From SHLQ01 sp964517125 (GTDB lineage Bacteria > Actinomycetota > Acidimicrobiia > Acidimicrobiales > SHLQ01), in the NCBI GenBank assembly GCA_964517125.1, contig CAZFBD010000016.1, forward strand, positions 1 through 64,000: a DNA stretch of 64,000 nt, written 5' to 3'. Below, piece by piece: positions 34,800 to 42,534 of the stretch. The translations under genes were made by a program, and so were the position numbers. The notes under the pieces were generated by a model. The model was not told the origin of the DNA. It searched no databases and was given only the letters and a program-made list of their open reading frames with translations. The number at the start of each line of letters is the position of its first letter. The first letter of the stretch is position 1.

Positions 34800-34827
34800 C
34801 AATCCGGCGCTTCGACGCCTCCGAACC
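34800..34827 (+). promoter_or_regulatory. SigK-type promoter of the fasciclin gene
   Basis: CAATCC (34800-34805), 16 bases, CGAACC (34822-34827), followed by AC as in the sigK promoter (both read CTCCGAACCAC). Predicted start of transcription near 34834, 58 bases before the ATG, leaving room for the AAGGAG ribosome site. Confidence 0.78.
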
Positions 34828-34891
34828 ACTACCAACACCAAGGCAAAGCGTCTTGGGACAACCCCCCGAAAACACTGCAAGGAGACACACC

Positions 34892-36094
34892 ATGTCAACC
34901 AACCGCAAACCACGATTCACTCGAGCAGCAAGCTTCCTCTTCGCCGGAGCGCTCGTGTTCACCGCATGCGGATCCGACGAGATCGAAGCATCCGCACCAA
35001 CAACCACTGCCGAGGTTGTCGCCGATTCCGCCATGGAAGACGAAGCCATGACCGATGAGTCGATGGAGGACGTCATGCTCGGCGCATTCGGCCCGGGCTG
35101 TACCGCAGTTCCCGCCGACGGTGAAGGCAGCTTCGCTGGAATGGCCGACGATCCCGCAGGCACCGCTGCTTCCAACAACCCCGTGCTCTCCACCCTGGTC
35201 AGCGCAGTCGTCGAAGCCGACCTCGTCGACACCCTCAACAGCGAAGGACCATTCACCATCTTCGCACCCACCAACGATGCCTTCGCCGCAATCGATGCCG
35301 ACACCCTCAGCACCGTCCTCGCCGACAAGGACCTCCTCACCAGCATCCTCACCTACCACGTGATCGCCGGAGAGAGCCTCAGCGCCGAAGACCTCGGCAC
35401 GGCCGGGACCAAGGCAACGGTGAATGGGGGCGAGCTTTCCTTCAGCGCCGACGGAATCGACATCGCAGGCTCCACGGCAATCTGTTCGGACGTTCCCACG
35501 TCCAACGCCACCGTGCACATCATCGACACCGTCCTACTCCCCCAGGAAGCCCTCGATGCGCTCGCCGCTCCAATGGAAGACGACGCGATGGAGGAAGACG
35601 TGATGGAGGACGCGATGCTCGGCGCATTCGGCCCGGGCTGTACCGCAGTTCCCGCCGACGGTGAAGGCAGCTTCGCTGGAATGGCCGACGATCCCGCAGG
35701 CACCGCTGCTTCCAACAACCCCGTGCTCTCCACCCTGGTCAGCGCAGTCGTCGAAGCCGACCTCGTCGACACCCTCAACAGCGAAGGACCATTCACCATC
35801 TTCGCACCCACCAACGATGCCTTCGCCGCAATCGATGCCGACACCCTCAGCACCGTCCTCGCCGACAAGGACCTCCTCACCAGCATCCTCACCTACCACG
35901 TGATCGCCGGAGAGAGCCTCAGCGCCGAAGACCTCGGCACGGCCGGAACGGTGACCACGGTCAACGGTGGAGAACTCACCTTCTCCATCGACGGCCAGCT
36001 TGATGTCAACGGTGCGACCGCCATCTGTCAGAACGTGCCAACGGCCAACGCCACCGTGCACATCATCGACGCAGTCCTTCTGCCTGAAGGCTGA
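34892..36094 (+). CDS. Lipoprotein with two fasciclin (FAS1) domains
   Basis: 400 residues. Signal peptide with a lipobox-like end (LVFTACGSDE, Cys about residue 26), a Met/Glu/Asp-rich stalk, then FAS1 domain 1 and FAS1 domain 2 separated by a second acidic stalk (MEDDAMEEDVMED). Each domain has the FAS1 H1 and H2 motifs (GPFTIFAPTNDAFAAID, and LLTSILTYHVIAGE) and ends in ATVHIID. FAS1 proteins mediate adhesion; mycobacterial MPT70 and MPT83 are the closest functional parallels and are driven by SigK. ATG 34892 follows AAGGAG. The two domains are identical in DNA over 332 bases, so the copy is recent. Confidence 0.9.
   Translation: MSTNRKPRFTRAASFLFAGALVFTACGSDEIEASAPTTTAEVVADSAMEDEAMTDESMEDVMLGAFGPGCTAVPADGEGSFAGMADDPAGTAASNNPVLSTLVSAVVEADLVDTLNSEGPFTIFAPTNDAFAAIDADTLSTVLADKDLLTSILTYHVIAGESLSAEDLGTAGTKATVNGGELSFSADGIDIAGSTAICSDVPTSNATVHIIDTVLLPQEALDALAAPMEDDAMEEDVMEDAMLGAFGPGCTAVPADGEGSFAGMADDPAGTAASNNPVLSTLVSAVVEADLVDTLNSEGPFTIFAPTNDAFAAIDADTLSTVLADKDLLTSILTYHVIAGESLSAEDLGTAGTVTTVNGGELTFSIDGQLDVNGATAICQNVPTANATVHIIDAVLLPEG
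35075..35406 (+). repeat. First copy of identical FAS1 repeat
   Basis: 332 bases identical to 35615-35946, offset exactly 540 bases. The copies diverge sharply after 35406, where domain 1 and domain 2 keep different C-terminal strands. This fits recent duplication or gene conversion limited to the domain core. Confidence 0.95.
35615..35946 (+). repeat. Second copy of identical FAS1 repeat
   Basis: Identical to 35075-35406. Because short reads would collapse such a repeat, the stated copy number of two should be treated as a minimum. Confidence 0.95.
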
Positions 36095-36143
36095 TAAACC
36101 CTCCCCAAAGCGGAACCCTTCAACGCCCAACGGGGGCGACAAC

Positions 36144-36174
36144 AGCGCCGACCGGAACCACCCCGGTCGGCGCT
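36144..36174. terminator. Strong hairpin after the fasciclin gene
   Basis: AGCGCCGACCGG (36144-36155) pairs perfectly with CCGGTCGGCGCT (36163-36174) over 12 bases with a 7-base loop. It lies between the convergent fasciclin and lipoprotein genes and probably ends both transcripts; no T-run follows. Confidence 0.7.
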
Positions 36175-36212
36175 TCGTCGCGTTCGGGTCAGTGGGCAAC
36201 AGGTTGAAAGAA

Positions 36213-37379
36213 CTACTCGGTTGAGTCTTTCTGAAATTCGGGAGTCACGGCGCCGGCCCGAAGCGTGTCGTCGATCTGAAGCGGCCCAAAGCCGTCAGAC
36301 CATCCGCCGGAGGTCGCCGCCACAGCGAAATCTCCTTCCGGAAGGTCGCTACGGTTCACTGCCAACACAATGAGGTGTGGGTTGGCGTCAGCCGTGCAGA
36401 CGCGGTCATCGCCATCGGCTTCGCCATCTTGAACAAAGGCCAGGGGAACGACTGGGTAGAGCAGTCGGGTCACCTGATCGAACTCGAGCTCCTCGATCGT
36501 GCCCAGCGGACAGCTACCTGACTCGGTCAGTGCAAACTCGAAGACGATCTCGTTGTCGAAGTCGACTTCGACCTGACCGTACGCAGGTGCGAGCTCGTCA
36601 ATGGTTGGGATGACTCGAGCCGACCAGCCGTCACCAAAGAATGGCGCTGCTCCGTCTTCGGCGAGCAGACGGAATGGAATCGATTCGATATCAGACGGGT
36701 CGACAACCCGCTGTGGGTCAGTGATTGCAAGGACGTTGACGACCATCTCATCCACCGAACTGCCAGCGTCTGAAGGTCCTGGTTCGAGAACGGGTCGAGT
36801 CGGGCCATCGCTGCAAGCAATGTGCAGGCCTTGGATCACCACATTGGCGTCCTGTTGCGGTGCATCAGGAGCTCGGAGAAATGCGATGAAACGAGTCGTC
36901 GCATGGTCAAATGTCGCCCCGCCTCCAAGTGGGTCTTCGACGTTTCGGTCCACCCAGCTTGAATCCATCGAGAATGCCCGATCGTCCGCGAACTGTGTTG
37001 CCAACGATTCACTGGCGGAATACAGAACCTGGTGCTCTGCGGTCTCGAACCGCGTGTATGCCAGGTCGTCGAACCCGCCTCCCTGTGGCTCAATGATTCG
37101 GGCCGATGACGCCAGGGTTCCTGTGACGATGATGTCGGAGCGATCGATGAGCGCTTGCAGATCGGCTGCGGGCTGGTAGTCGTATGAGGGCAGTCCACTC
37201 TGTAGCAGCTCTACGATCGGCGCTACGTCAGTGCAACCTAGCGGGATGCCTGCCGGGCCAGCCAAGCTCTCGGGTTCGCCTTGTCCGTCACTTGTGACGA
37301 CGCCGTCCCCGCAGCCAATCAGAGCAAGTGCTGCGAGCAGAACGAGGATGATTCGGGCGGGTGAAGCGGATGTACTCAT
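36213..37379 (-). CDS. Lipoprotein of unknown function
   Basis: 388 residues. The signal sequence ends in LAALALIGCGDG, a good lipobox with Cys near residue 23. The mature part has four or five well-spaced Cys (PLGCTDVAP, HIACSDGP, GSCPLGT, DRVCTADAN) and repeated beta-type stretches such as RSDIIVTGTLASSARII, which resembles proteins that carry a small OB-like exported domain. No enzyme motif is seen. ATG 37379 is preferred since AAGGTGA lies 5 bases upstream; an ATG at 37400 adds seven residues. GC content and codon use look a little lower than neighbours. Confidence 0.7.
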   Translation of the reverse strand: MSTSASPARIILVLLAALALIGCGDGVVTSDGQGEPESLAGPAGIPLGCTDVAPIVELLQSGLPSYDYQPAADLQALIDRSDIIVTGTLASSARIIEPQGGGFDDLAYTRFETAEHQVLYSASESLATQFADDRAFSMDSSWVDRNVEDPLGGGATFDHATTRFIAFLRAPDAPQQDANVVIQGLHIACSDGPTRPVLEPGPSDAGSSVDEMVVNVLAITDPQRVVDPSDIESIPFRLLAEDGAAPFFGDGWSARVIPTIDELAPAYGQVEVDFDNEIVFEFALTESGSCPLGTIEELEFDQVTRLLYPVVPLAFVQDGEADGDDRVCTADANPHLIVLAVNRSDLPEGDFAVAATSGGWSDGFGPLQIDDTLRAGAVTPEFQKDSTE

Positions 37380-37479
37380 TGATGTCACCTTGATTGGCAT
37401 ACCACTAGGACGTGCGCAGATCGGTTTTGGTTCCCGAGATCGTTGACGTTGGCAATGGAACTACCAACCAGCGCACCGA

Positions 37480-38550
37480 TCAGCTTCGACGACGCGGCCG
37501 TCGAGGTGCACGCGTGCGAGCGTCGGCGGCCACCTGGGCCGGGGTGCGAAGCACACCGGTGAGTCCTCGGCCCTTGGTCGCCTGGCCTCGCGCTCCAAGG
37601 GGCGCCAACCATCCGAGTCGCCAGAACACGAACAGCGAGCTCAGCGCAAGAACGACCATGCCAACAAGCACAGCGATCCAGCCATGGTCGGTGTCGACAC
37701 CGGGAATGTTCTGGTTGTTCATTCCAAAAAAGCCAGCGACAAGCGACAACGGAAGCACGACCGCGGCGTAGACGGTCAGAACCATCGTCACGTCGGTGGC
37801 ACGCCTCGCCTCGGCACCGCGATAGGTGTCGAGCGTTTCCGCAAGTGATGAACGGGCAGCATCGAGACCGGACACCGTTCGATTGGCGACATCGAAGACG
37901 TCGGCGAATCGGCGCATGGCAACCGAAGTCACCAGAGAAGACTCGACATGTCGAAGCACATCGAGCGCCTCTCGTTGTGGCCGGACGACCCGGCGAACGG
38001 CAACCACTTCGCTTCGCACTGCCATGAGGTCTTCGAGGAGTTCGTCATCGGCATCGAGCGCCTGCACGATCAGACTCTCGATCCGGTCGTCAAAGGCTTC
38101 CACCACCGACTGCAGACCACGTCCGATCAGATCCGCGAGGCGGCCGAGCAACTCGCTGGGGTTCTCCGGTGTCGACATGTGCTGATCGCTGACTCGATCG
38201 AACATGACGTCAACTGCCGGAGAGGGCTCCGCACGCACCGTCACGAGCATCGACGACGTCAAAAAGCAGTCGAGCTCATACGTGCCGTGGCCCTCAACAC
38301 GCAGCCCATGCAAAATCACCAACAGGTGATCGCCAAAGTCATCAACCTTGGGGAGGTCCCGATCGGATACCGCGTCATCGATCGCGAGCGGATCAAAGCC
38401 GAAGCCGGCCAGAAGGGTGCGCGCTTCGTCGACTTCCTTTGGACCTTTCCCAACCTGGAGGTCGAGCCACTTCCACGAGTCGATGCTCGAGGTGTTGTCG
38501 GCTGCTGAAATCACTCCATCAGGACCGATTTCCAACCAGCGTTCGATCAC
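37480..38550 (-). CDS. CorA-family divalent metal/Mg2+ transporter
   Basis: 356 residues, typical of CorA/ZntB. A large cytoplasmic N-terminal domain (WKWLDLQVGKGPKEVDEAR, HLLVILHGLR, FLTSSMLVTVR) and a long stalk helix precede two C-terminal membrane helices. The first ends with the signature GFFGMN (YGMNF-like in classical CorA), the ion-selectivity motif at the pore mouth. A basic Arg/Pro tail follows. It starts with GTG. A decayed fragment of this gene's 5' end is present at 46206-46250. Confidence 0.88.
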   Translation of the reverse strand: MIERWLEIGPDGVISAADNTSSIDSWKWLDLQVGKGPKEVDEARTLLAGFGFDPLAIDDAVSDRDLPKVDDFGDHLLVILHGLRVEGHGTYELDCFLTSSMLVTVRAEPSPAVDVMFDRVSDQHMSTPENPSELLGRLADLIGRGLQSVVEAFDDRIESLIVQALDADDELLEDLMAVRSEVVAVRRVVRPQREALDVLRHVESSLVTSVAMRRFADVFDVANRTVSGLDAARSSLAETLDTYRGAEARRATDVTMVLTVYAAVVLPLSLVAGFFGMNNQNIPGVDTDHGWIAVLVGMVVLALSSLFVFWRLGWLAPLGARGQATKGRGLTGVLRTPAQVAADARTRAPRRPRRRS

Positions 38551-38679
38551 AGTTCATGCCGATCAAGCGGGCTGAGGCTCATTGCTCAAGCATGGCGACC
38601 GCACCGTTCGATCACCAAACCCACGTGTCGAGAGCTCCGCGCATGATTCCCGCAATGCGCCGCGAGCACCAGCCCATGT

Positions 38680-38695
38680 TGACGCATTCGTGTCA
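38680..38695 (+). promoter_or_regulatory. TGACAC-type palindrome before the rim operon
   Basis: TGACGCATTCGTGTCA matches TGACAC-N4-GTGTCA with one change. It lies 61 bases before the first ATG of the operon. Comparable sites occur at 42442 and 44522. Confidence 0.5.
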
Positions 38696-38756
38696 TGCCG
38701 GTGCACGTCCGATCCCACCATGCTGTACTGACCAACAAACGAACCCTCGGATCACC

Positions 38757-39092
38757 ATGGCACTGCCTTCCACAATCAATCGCCTTCTCGTCGCCTTCAT
38801 CCTCGTGATGACAACGGCGTGTACCCCCTTCATCTCAACCGGAGCGCCTCGAGTGCCCGCCATCCGTTCCGGCGCTACCACCGAACCCGTGGCGGTCGCC
38901 GTCGCACCCGCCGTACCGCTGACCGCTGCGATTTCGGTAGACGAGGCAGGCGTACCGACTGAATTCCCAATTGGCACGGTGTATACCGACACCGGCGGCC
39001 ATTCCAGCACCGTGATCGAGATCGTTGGCACCCGCGGTCTTCTGGCCCCCGCACCCCGTGCGTGCGGCGCAGATTGCGCCACCAGCCCATGA
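38757..39092 (+). CDS. Small lipoprotein leading the rim operon
   Basis: 111 residues. The N-terminus is a signal sequence ending in LVMTTACTPF, a lipobox with Cys near residue 22. The rest is Ala/Val/Pro-rich and has no domain I recognise; it ends with a Cys pair (ACGADCATSP). It overlaps the RimB-like gene by an ATGA, so it is in the same operon. Its role there is unknown. Confidence 0.6.
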   Translation: MALPSTINRLLVAFILVMTTACTPFISTGAPRVPAIRSGATTEPVAVAVAPAVPLTAAISVDEAGVPTEFPIGTVYTDTGGHSSTVIEIVGTRGLLAPAPRACGADCATSP

Positions 39093-39583
39093 ACCTGACC
39101 GATCCCAAGCTGACGGTGGGTTGGCGGGAATGGCTCGTGCTGCCCAATCTCTGCTCGATACCCATCAAGGCAAAAATCGACACGGGAGCGAAGACATCCG
39201 CCCTGCACGCGTACGACATCGAAACGATCGAACACAACGGCGTCGAACACATCTCCTTCGAGCTGCATCCGTTCGTCGACAGCGAAGTATCCGCACCGCG
39301 TGTGGAAATCCCGATCATCGAATACCGCACCGTCAGCTCCTCCAACGGGGCCAGGGAACTTCGACCAGTCATCGAAACCCAGCTGGTCGTTGGTCATCGG
39401 ACATGGACGATCGAGGTCACGCTCACCAACCGGGTCGACATGGGCTTCGCGATGCTCCTCGGACGCAGCGCGATGCACCAGAGAATCGTCGTTGATCCAT
39501 CAGTCTCCTTTCTCCTCCAACCCGACAGGACCGCTCATGCAAATCTCACCACTCCATCTGGCTGTACTCTCCCGAGCGCCTGA
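39089..39583 (+). CDS. RimB-like retropepsin-fold protease (RimK/LysX-associated, COG4067)
   Basis: 164 residues. The fold is that of aspartic-protease-like COG4067 proteins: VGWREWLVLPNL, then the catalytic-type motif KIDTGAKTSALHA, FELHP, and MLLGRSAM toward the end. In Pseudomonas RimB trims the glutamate tails that RimK adds to ribosomal protein S6. It overlaps both neighbours (4 bases before, 47 bases after), so expression is tightly coupled to RimK. Target proteins in this organism are unknown. Confidence 0.85.
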   Translation: MNLTDPKLTVGWREWLVLPNLCSIPIKAKIDTGAKTSALHAYDIETIEHNGVEHISFELHPFVDSEVSAPRVEIPIIEYRTVSSSNGARELRPVIETQLVVGHRTWTIEVTLTNRVDMGFAMLLGRSAMHQRIVVDPSVSFLLQPDRTAHANLTTPSGCTLPSA

Positions 39584-40730
39584 TTCGTACAGCACGAGGC
39601 GACTTGTTGAAGCGGCAAAGGACCGCGGTCACGAGGTCCGCGTAATGGACACACTTCGTTTCGCCATCGACCTGTCGAAGCGCACCCCCGACATGCAATA
39701 CCGAGGTCGTGCCCTTCCCGACATCGATGCAGTCATTCCTCGAATCGGTGCGTCGATCACCTTCTTCGGTCTCGCGGTCGTTCGCCAGTTCGAGCAGATG
39801 GACGTGTACACACCAAGCTCCAGCAACGCCATCGCGAACTCGCGTGACAAGCTTCGGGCGAATCAGATTCTGGCGCGCCACAGCCTTGGACTTCCGGCAA
39901 CAACATTCGTTCGGAACCGGGCTGACGTGTTGCCGGCAATCGAGCGGGTGGGCGGAGCGCCAGTCGTCATCAAATTGTTGGAGGGTACGCAGGGCATCGG
40001 GGTGATCCTGGCGCCCGACACGACAGTCGCAGAAGCAGTGATCGAGACCCTGCAGAGCACTCGGCAGAATGTTCTGGTCCAGCGATTCATCGCCGAGAGT
40101 CGCGGCAGAGATGTCCGAGCCTTCGTTGTTGGTGACCAGGTCGTAGCCGCCATGCGCCGCACGGCAAAGGGCGAAGAGTTTCGATCGAATGTCCACCGAG
40201 GTGGTTCTGCGCAGGCAATCGAACTGAGCGATGAATACAAAGAGGTTGCCGTGCGCGCTGCGCAGATCATGGGCCTCCGGATCGCCGGCGTCGACATGCT
40301 CGAATCCGACGATGGCCCACTCATCATGGAAGTCAACTCATCGCCAGGACTGGAGGGCATCGAGGGCGCTACCGGCCTCGACATCGCCGGAGCGATCATC
40401 GACCACGTTGCCTTGCAGATCGCCTTTCCGGAGATCGATATTCGTCAGCAGCTCTCGGTGTCAGCAAACTACGGAGTTGCCGAAATCATCTTCAACTCTG
40501 GAGCTGCCCTGCTCAACCAGAAAAAGACGGTCGGCGACTTGCGAGAAATGGACATCAGCGTGCTGACCCTGCATCGCGACAACTCCGTAATACCCAACCC
40601 CAAGGATGCTCGCGTGCTTGAAGAGGACGACCGACTTCTCTGTTTCGGCAACCTTCAGGTCATGCGAGATCTTGTGCCGGAGCGCCGCCGCCGGCGCCGC
40701 GAAACCCAGATACAACCACTCGAAACGTAA
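39537..40730 (+). CDS. rimK: RimK-family ATP-grasp ligase with C-terminal RCK-C-like domain
   Basis: 397 residues. Residues 1-300 match RimK glutamate ligase: LAVLSRAPDSYSTRRLVEAAKDRGH, DAVIPRIGASITFFG, ATP-grasp segments VVIKLLEGTQGIGVIL, RAFVVGDQVVAAMRR, and metal/active-site GVDMLESDDGPLIMEVNSSPGLEG. An extra C-terminal domain of about 95 residues (VGDLREMDISVLTLHRD...EEDDRLLCFGN) resembles the TrkA-C/RCK-C ligand-binding domain. Such a fusion may tie ligation to a small-molecule signal. The known reaction adds glutamate to the S6 C-terminus. It overlaps the RimB-like gene. Confidence 0.88.
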   Translation: MQISPLHLAVLSRAPDSYSTRRLVEAAKDRGHEVRVMDTLRFAIDLSKRTPDMQYRGRALPDIDAVIPRIGASITFFGLAVVRQFEQMDVYTPSSSNAIANSRDKLRANQILARHSLGLPATTFVRNRADVLPAIERVGGAPVVIKLLEGTQGIGVILAPDTTVAEAVIETLQSTRQNVLVQRFIAESRGRDVRAFVVGDQVVAAMRRTAKGEEFRSNVHRGGSAQAIELSDEYKEVAVRAAQIMGLRIAGVDMLESDDGPLIMEVNSSPGLEGIEGATGLDIAGAIIDHVALQIAFPEIDIRQQLSVSANYGVAEIIFNSGAALLNQKKTVGDLREMDISVLTLHRDNSVIPNPKDARVLEEDDRLLCFGNLQVMRDLVPERRRRRRETQIQPLET

Positions 40731-40782
40731 ATCGGATCCACCACGCTCTGCACTCCGAGTCCAGCAGCCTTGCCGGCAACGC

Positions 40783-40882
40783 NNNNNNNNNNNNNNNNNN
40801 NNNNNNNNNNNNNNNNNNNNNNNNNNNNNNNNNNNNNNNNNNNNNNNNNNNNNNNNNNNNNNNNNNNNNNNNNNNNNNNNNN
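40783..40882. other. Assembly gap (100 N) inside the rim operon
   Basis: The N run separates the rimK end from a translatable C-terminus (40883-40928), so at least the body of one gene is missing. Confidence 0.9.
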
Positions 40883-40928
40883 CGACCTCGCTGCCACACA
40901 CACGGGCATGGAAGGAGCGATGGCGTGA
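40883..40928 (+). CDS. 3' end of a gene hidden by the gap
   Basis: Right after the N run one frame reads DLAATHTGMEGAMA and stops at 40926-40928, where the TGA overlaps the GTG of the next gene in the 4-base style used throughout this operon. That overlap is the only support. Nothing can be said of the product. Confidence 0.4.
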
Positions 40929-41155
40929 TCAAGAAACACGCCGTCACGCTCGGTGGACTCGCCATCATGGTGGGCGCCTTTGCCTGGAACAACCTGGCTG
41001 TCGATGAGACTGTTCCGAACGACGCCAACATCGGCGACGGACTGCTCTTCCTCGTCGGCATCGGCGTGGTAATCGCCGGACTCGCAATTCAATGGAACAA
41101 GCGGCAATCCGGTCCGACACCACCACCTCCAAGCGACACGTCAGCAACAGTCTGA
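40925..41155 (+). CDS. Small membrane protein, two helices
   Basis: 76 residues with two hydrophobic segments (VTLGGLAIMVGAFAWNNLAV and GLLFLVGIGVVIAGLAIQW) joined by an acidic loop and ended by a Pro-rich tail. GTG 40925 overlaps the stop of the gene in the gap by 4 bases. Unknown function. A decayed copy of its 3' end lies just downstream. Confidence 0.65.
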   Translation: MIKKHAVTLGGLAIMVGAFAWNNLAVDETVPNDANIGDGLLFLVGIGVVIAGLAIQWNKRQSGPTPPPPSDTSATV

Positions 41156-41216
41156 CGAGCGACGGTTCCGCCTCACACCGCTGGTTGAGAAACTCAGCGG
41201 TGGGGAGAGGTCCGTT

Positions 41217-41331
41217 GCGTGAGGTCGTGGTCACCCGACTCGCAATCCAATGGACTCCCCGGAACTCCGGTCCAACTCACCAGCCTTCGGGCCAGACACC
41301 AGCCCTTCTCGACAATTCAGACGCTCCATGA
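41217..41331 (+). pseudogene. Decayed copy of the small membrane protein 3' end
   Basis: Translation gives VVVTRLAIQWTPRNSGPTHQ, compared with VVIAGLAIQWNKRQSGPTPP at the end of the intact gene. The DNA is clearly related (CTCGCAATCCAATGGA versus CTCGCAATTCAATGGA). There is no start or first helix, so this is a remnant of a partial tandem duplication. Confidence 0.7.
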
Positions 41332-41341
41332 AGGTGACCAA

Positions 41342-42385
41342 ATGCAAGCAATGACCCTCCAGAAAAAGCCCGTCCGCGAAGCTCCATCACCAGGTCCTCA
41401 GACAGCGGACACCGTTTCGTGCGGCCGAGACCCATTCACAATCGACGGACTTGTTGTGCCTCCAGCCACGCGTGGCGAGACGGAGCTCGAGATCTCCCGG
41501 CTCGTGACTGGCGCCAAGGTATCGATGCCCATCATCGTGCTACACGGTGCCAAGCCCGGACCCACGATCTGGCTCAGCGCCGCCGTTCACGGTGACGAGA
41601 TCAACGGAGTTGAGATCATCCGTCGGGTGCTCGAGGCCCTTGACCCAACGTCGCTTTCAGGGACCGTGCTTGCAGTTCCTGTCGTGAATGCACTGGGATT
41701 CGTCAACGGCGACCGCTACCTGCCCGATCGCCGAGACCTCAACCGGTGCTTCCCCGGCTCCGCACGGGGCTCGCTCGGCAGCCGCACCGCACACATCTTC
41801 ATGTCCGAGGTGGTCAGCAGATGTTCGGTCGGCATTGATTTTCACAGCGGATCTGACCATCGCACCAACCTGCCGCAAATACGGGCAGACCTTCACGATG
41901 AGACCACGCACCGGCTTGCCGCCGCGTTTGCAGCGCCTGTCATGATGCATGCACCGACACGGGACGGCTCGCTACGCAAGGCTGCGGCGAAGACCGGCGC
42001 AAGCGTGCTTCTGTTCGAGGGTGGTGAAGCCTGGCGCTTCGACACGACGGCCATCCGTGCCGCCGTCGAGGGGACACTCAACATCCTCTCGGAGCTCGGC
42101 ATGATCCGCTCCGACGATGAGGTCGAACAACCCGGTCAACCCAGTATCGAGCTCGGACGCTCCCGATGGATTCGGGCTCGCCAGAGCGGGATCGCCCAAC
42201 TCTGGGTCGACTGCGCCGATCTGGTTGCGAAGGGGCAGACCATCGGCCGCCTTCACGACTCGTTCGGGCATCGGATAGCTGACATCACATCGAACGGTGA
42301 CGGCATTGTGATCGGACTCAACCTCGACCCGACCGTCAACAAAGGCGACGCGATCGTCCATATTGCGGAGATTGCCGACAGCTGA
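41342..42385 (+). CDS. Succinylglutamate desuccinylase/aspartoacylase-family M14-like hydrolase
   Basis: 347 residues. The zinc site typical of the AstE/aspartoacylase branch is seen: AAVHGDEINGVEIIRR (His and Glu ligands) and SVGIDFHSGSDHRTNLP (third ligand region), with RDLNRCFPG between them as the substrate-binding Asn-Arg, and LLFEGGEA with the catalytic Glu. Members of this branch travel with rimK and may cut or process the amino-acid tails made by RimK. AAGGTGA lies 5 bases before ATG 41342. The C-terminal 80 residues (SRWIRARQSGIAQLWV...GDAIVHIAE) form the usual beta domain. Confidence 0.87.
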   Translation: MQAMTLQKKPVREAPSPGPQTADTVSCGRDPFTIDGLVVPPATRGETELEISRLVTGAKVSMPIIVLHGAKPGPTIWLSAAVHGDEINGVEIIRRVLEALDPTSLSGTVLAVPVVNALGFVNGDRYLPDRRDLNRCFPGSARGSLGSRTAHIFMSEVVSRCSVGIDFHSGSDHRTNLPQIRADLHDETTHRLAAAFAAPVMMHAPTRDGSLRKAAAKTGASVLLFEGGEAWRFDTTAIRAAVEGTLNILSELGMIRSDDEVEQPGQPSIELGRSRWIRARQSGIAQLWVDCADLVAKGQTIGRLHDSFGHRIADITSNGDGIVIGLNLDPTVNKGDAIVHIAEIADS

Positions 42386-42441
42386 AATCTGTGGTGCACG
42401 CCAGCGAACCTCACGTTTGGTGAGAGTTTGAGGCGGCAGGT

Positions 42442-42457
42442 TGACACGTTCATGTCA
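42442..42457 (+). promoter_or_regulatory. TGACAC-type palindrome before LAxTG protein C
   Basis: TGACACGTTCATGTCA matches TGACAC-N4-GTGTCA with one change and is 78 bases before ATG 42535. Over 19 bases it agrees with the 38680 site at 16 positions. Confidence 0.55.
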
Positions 42458-42534
42458 TGGAGGCACAACCCTTCAACCCCGATGATGAGTGTGTGCAGCA
42501 AGGAGCCGCACACCACTCACCGAAAGCTGTTGCC

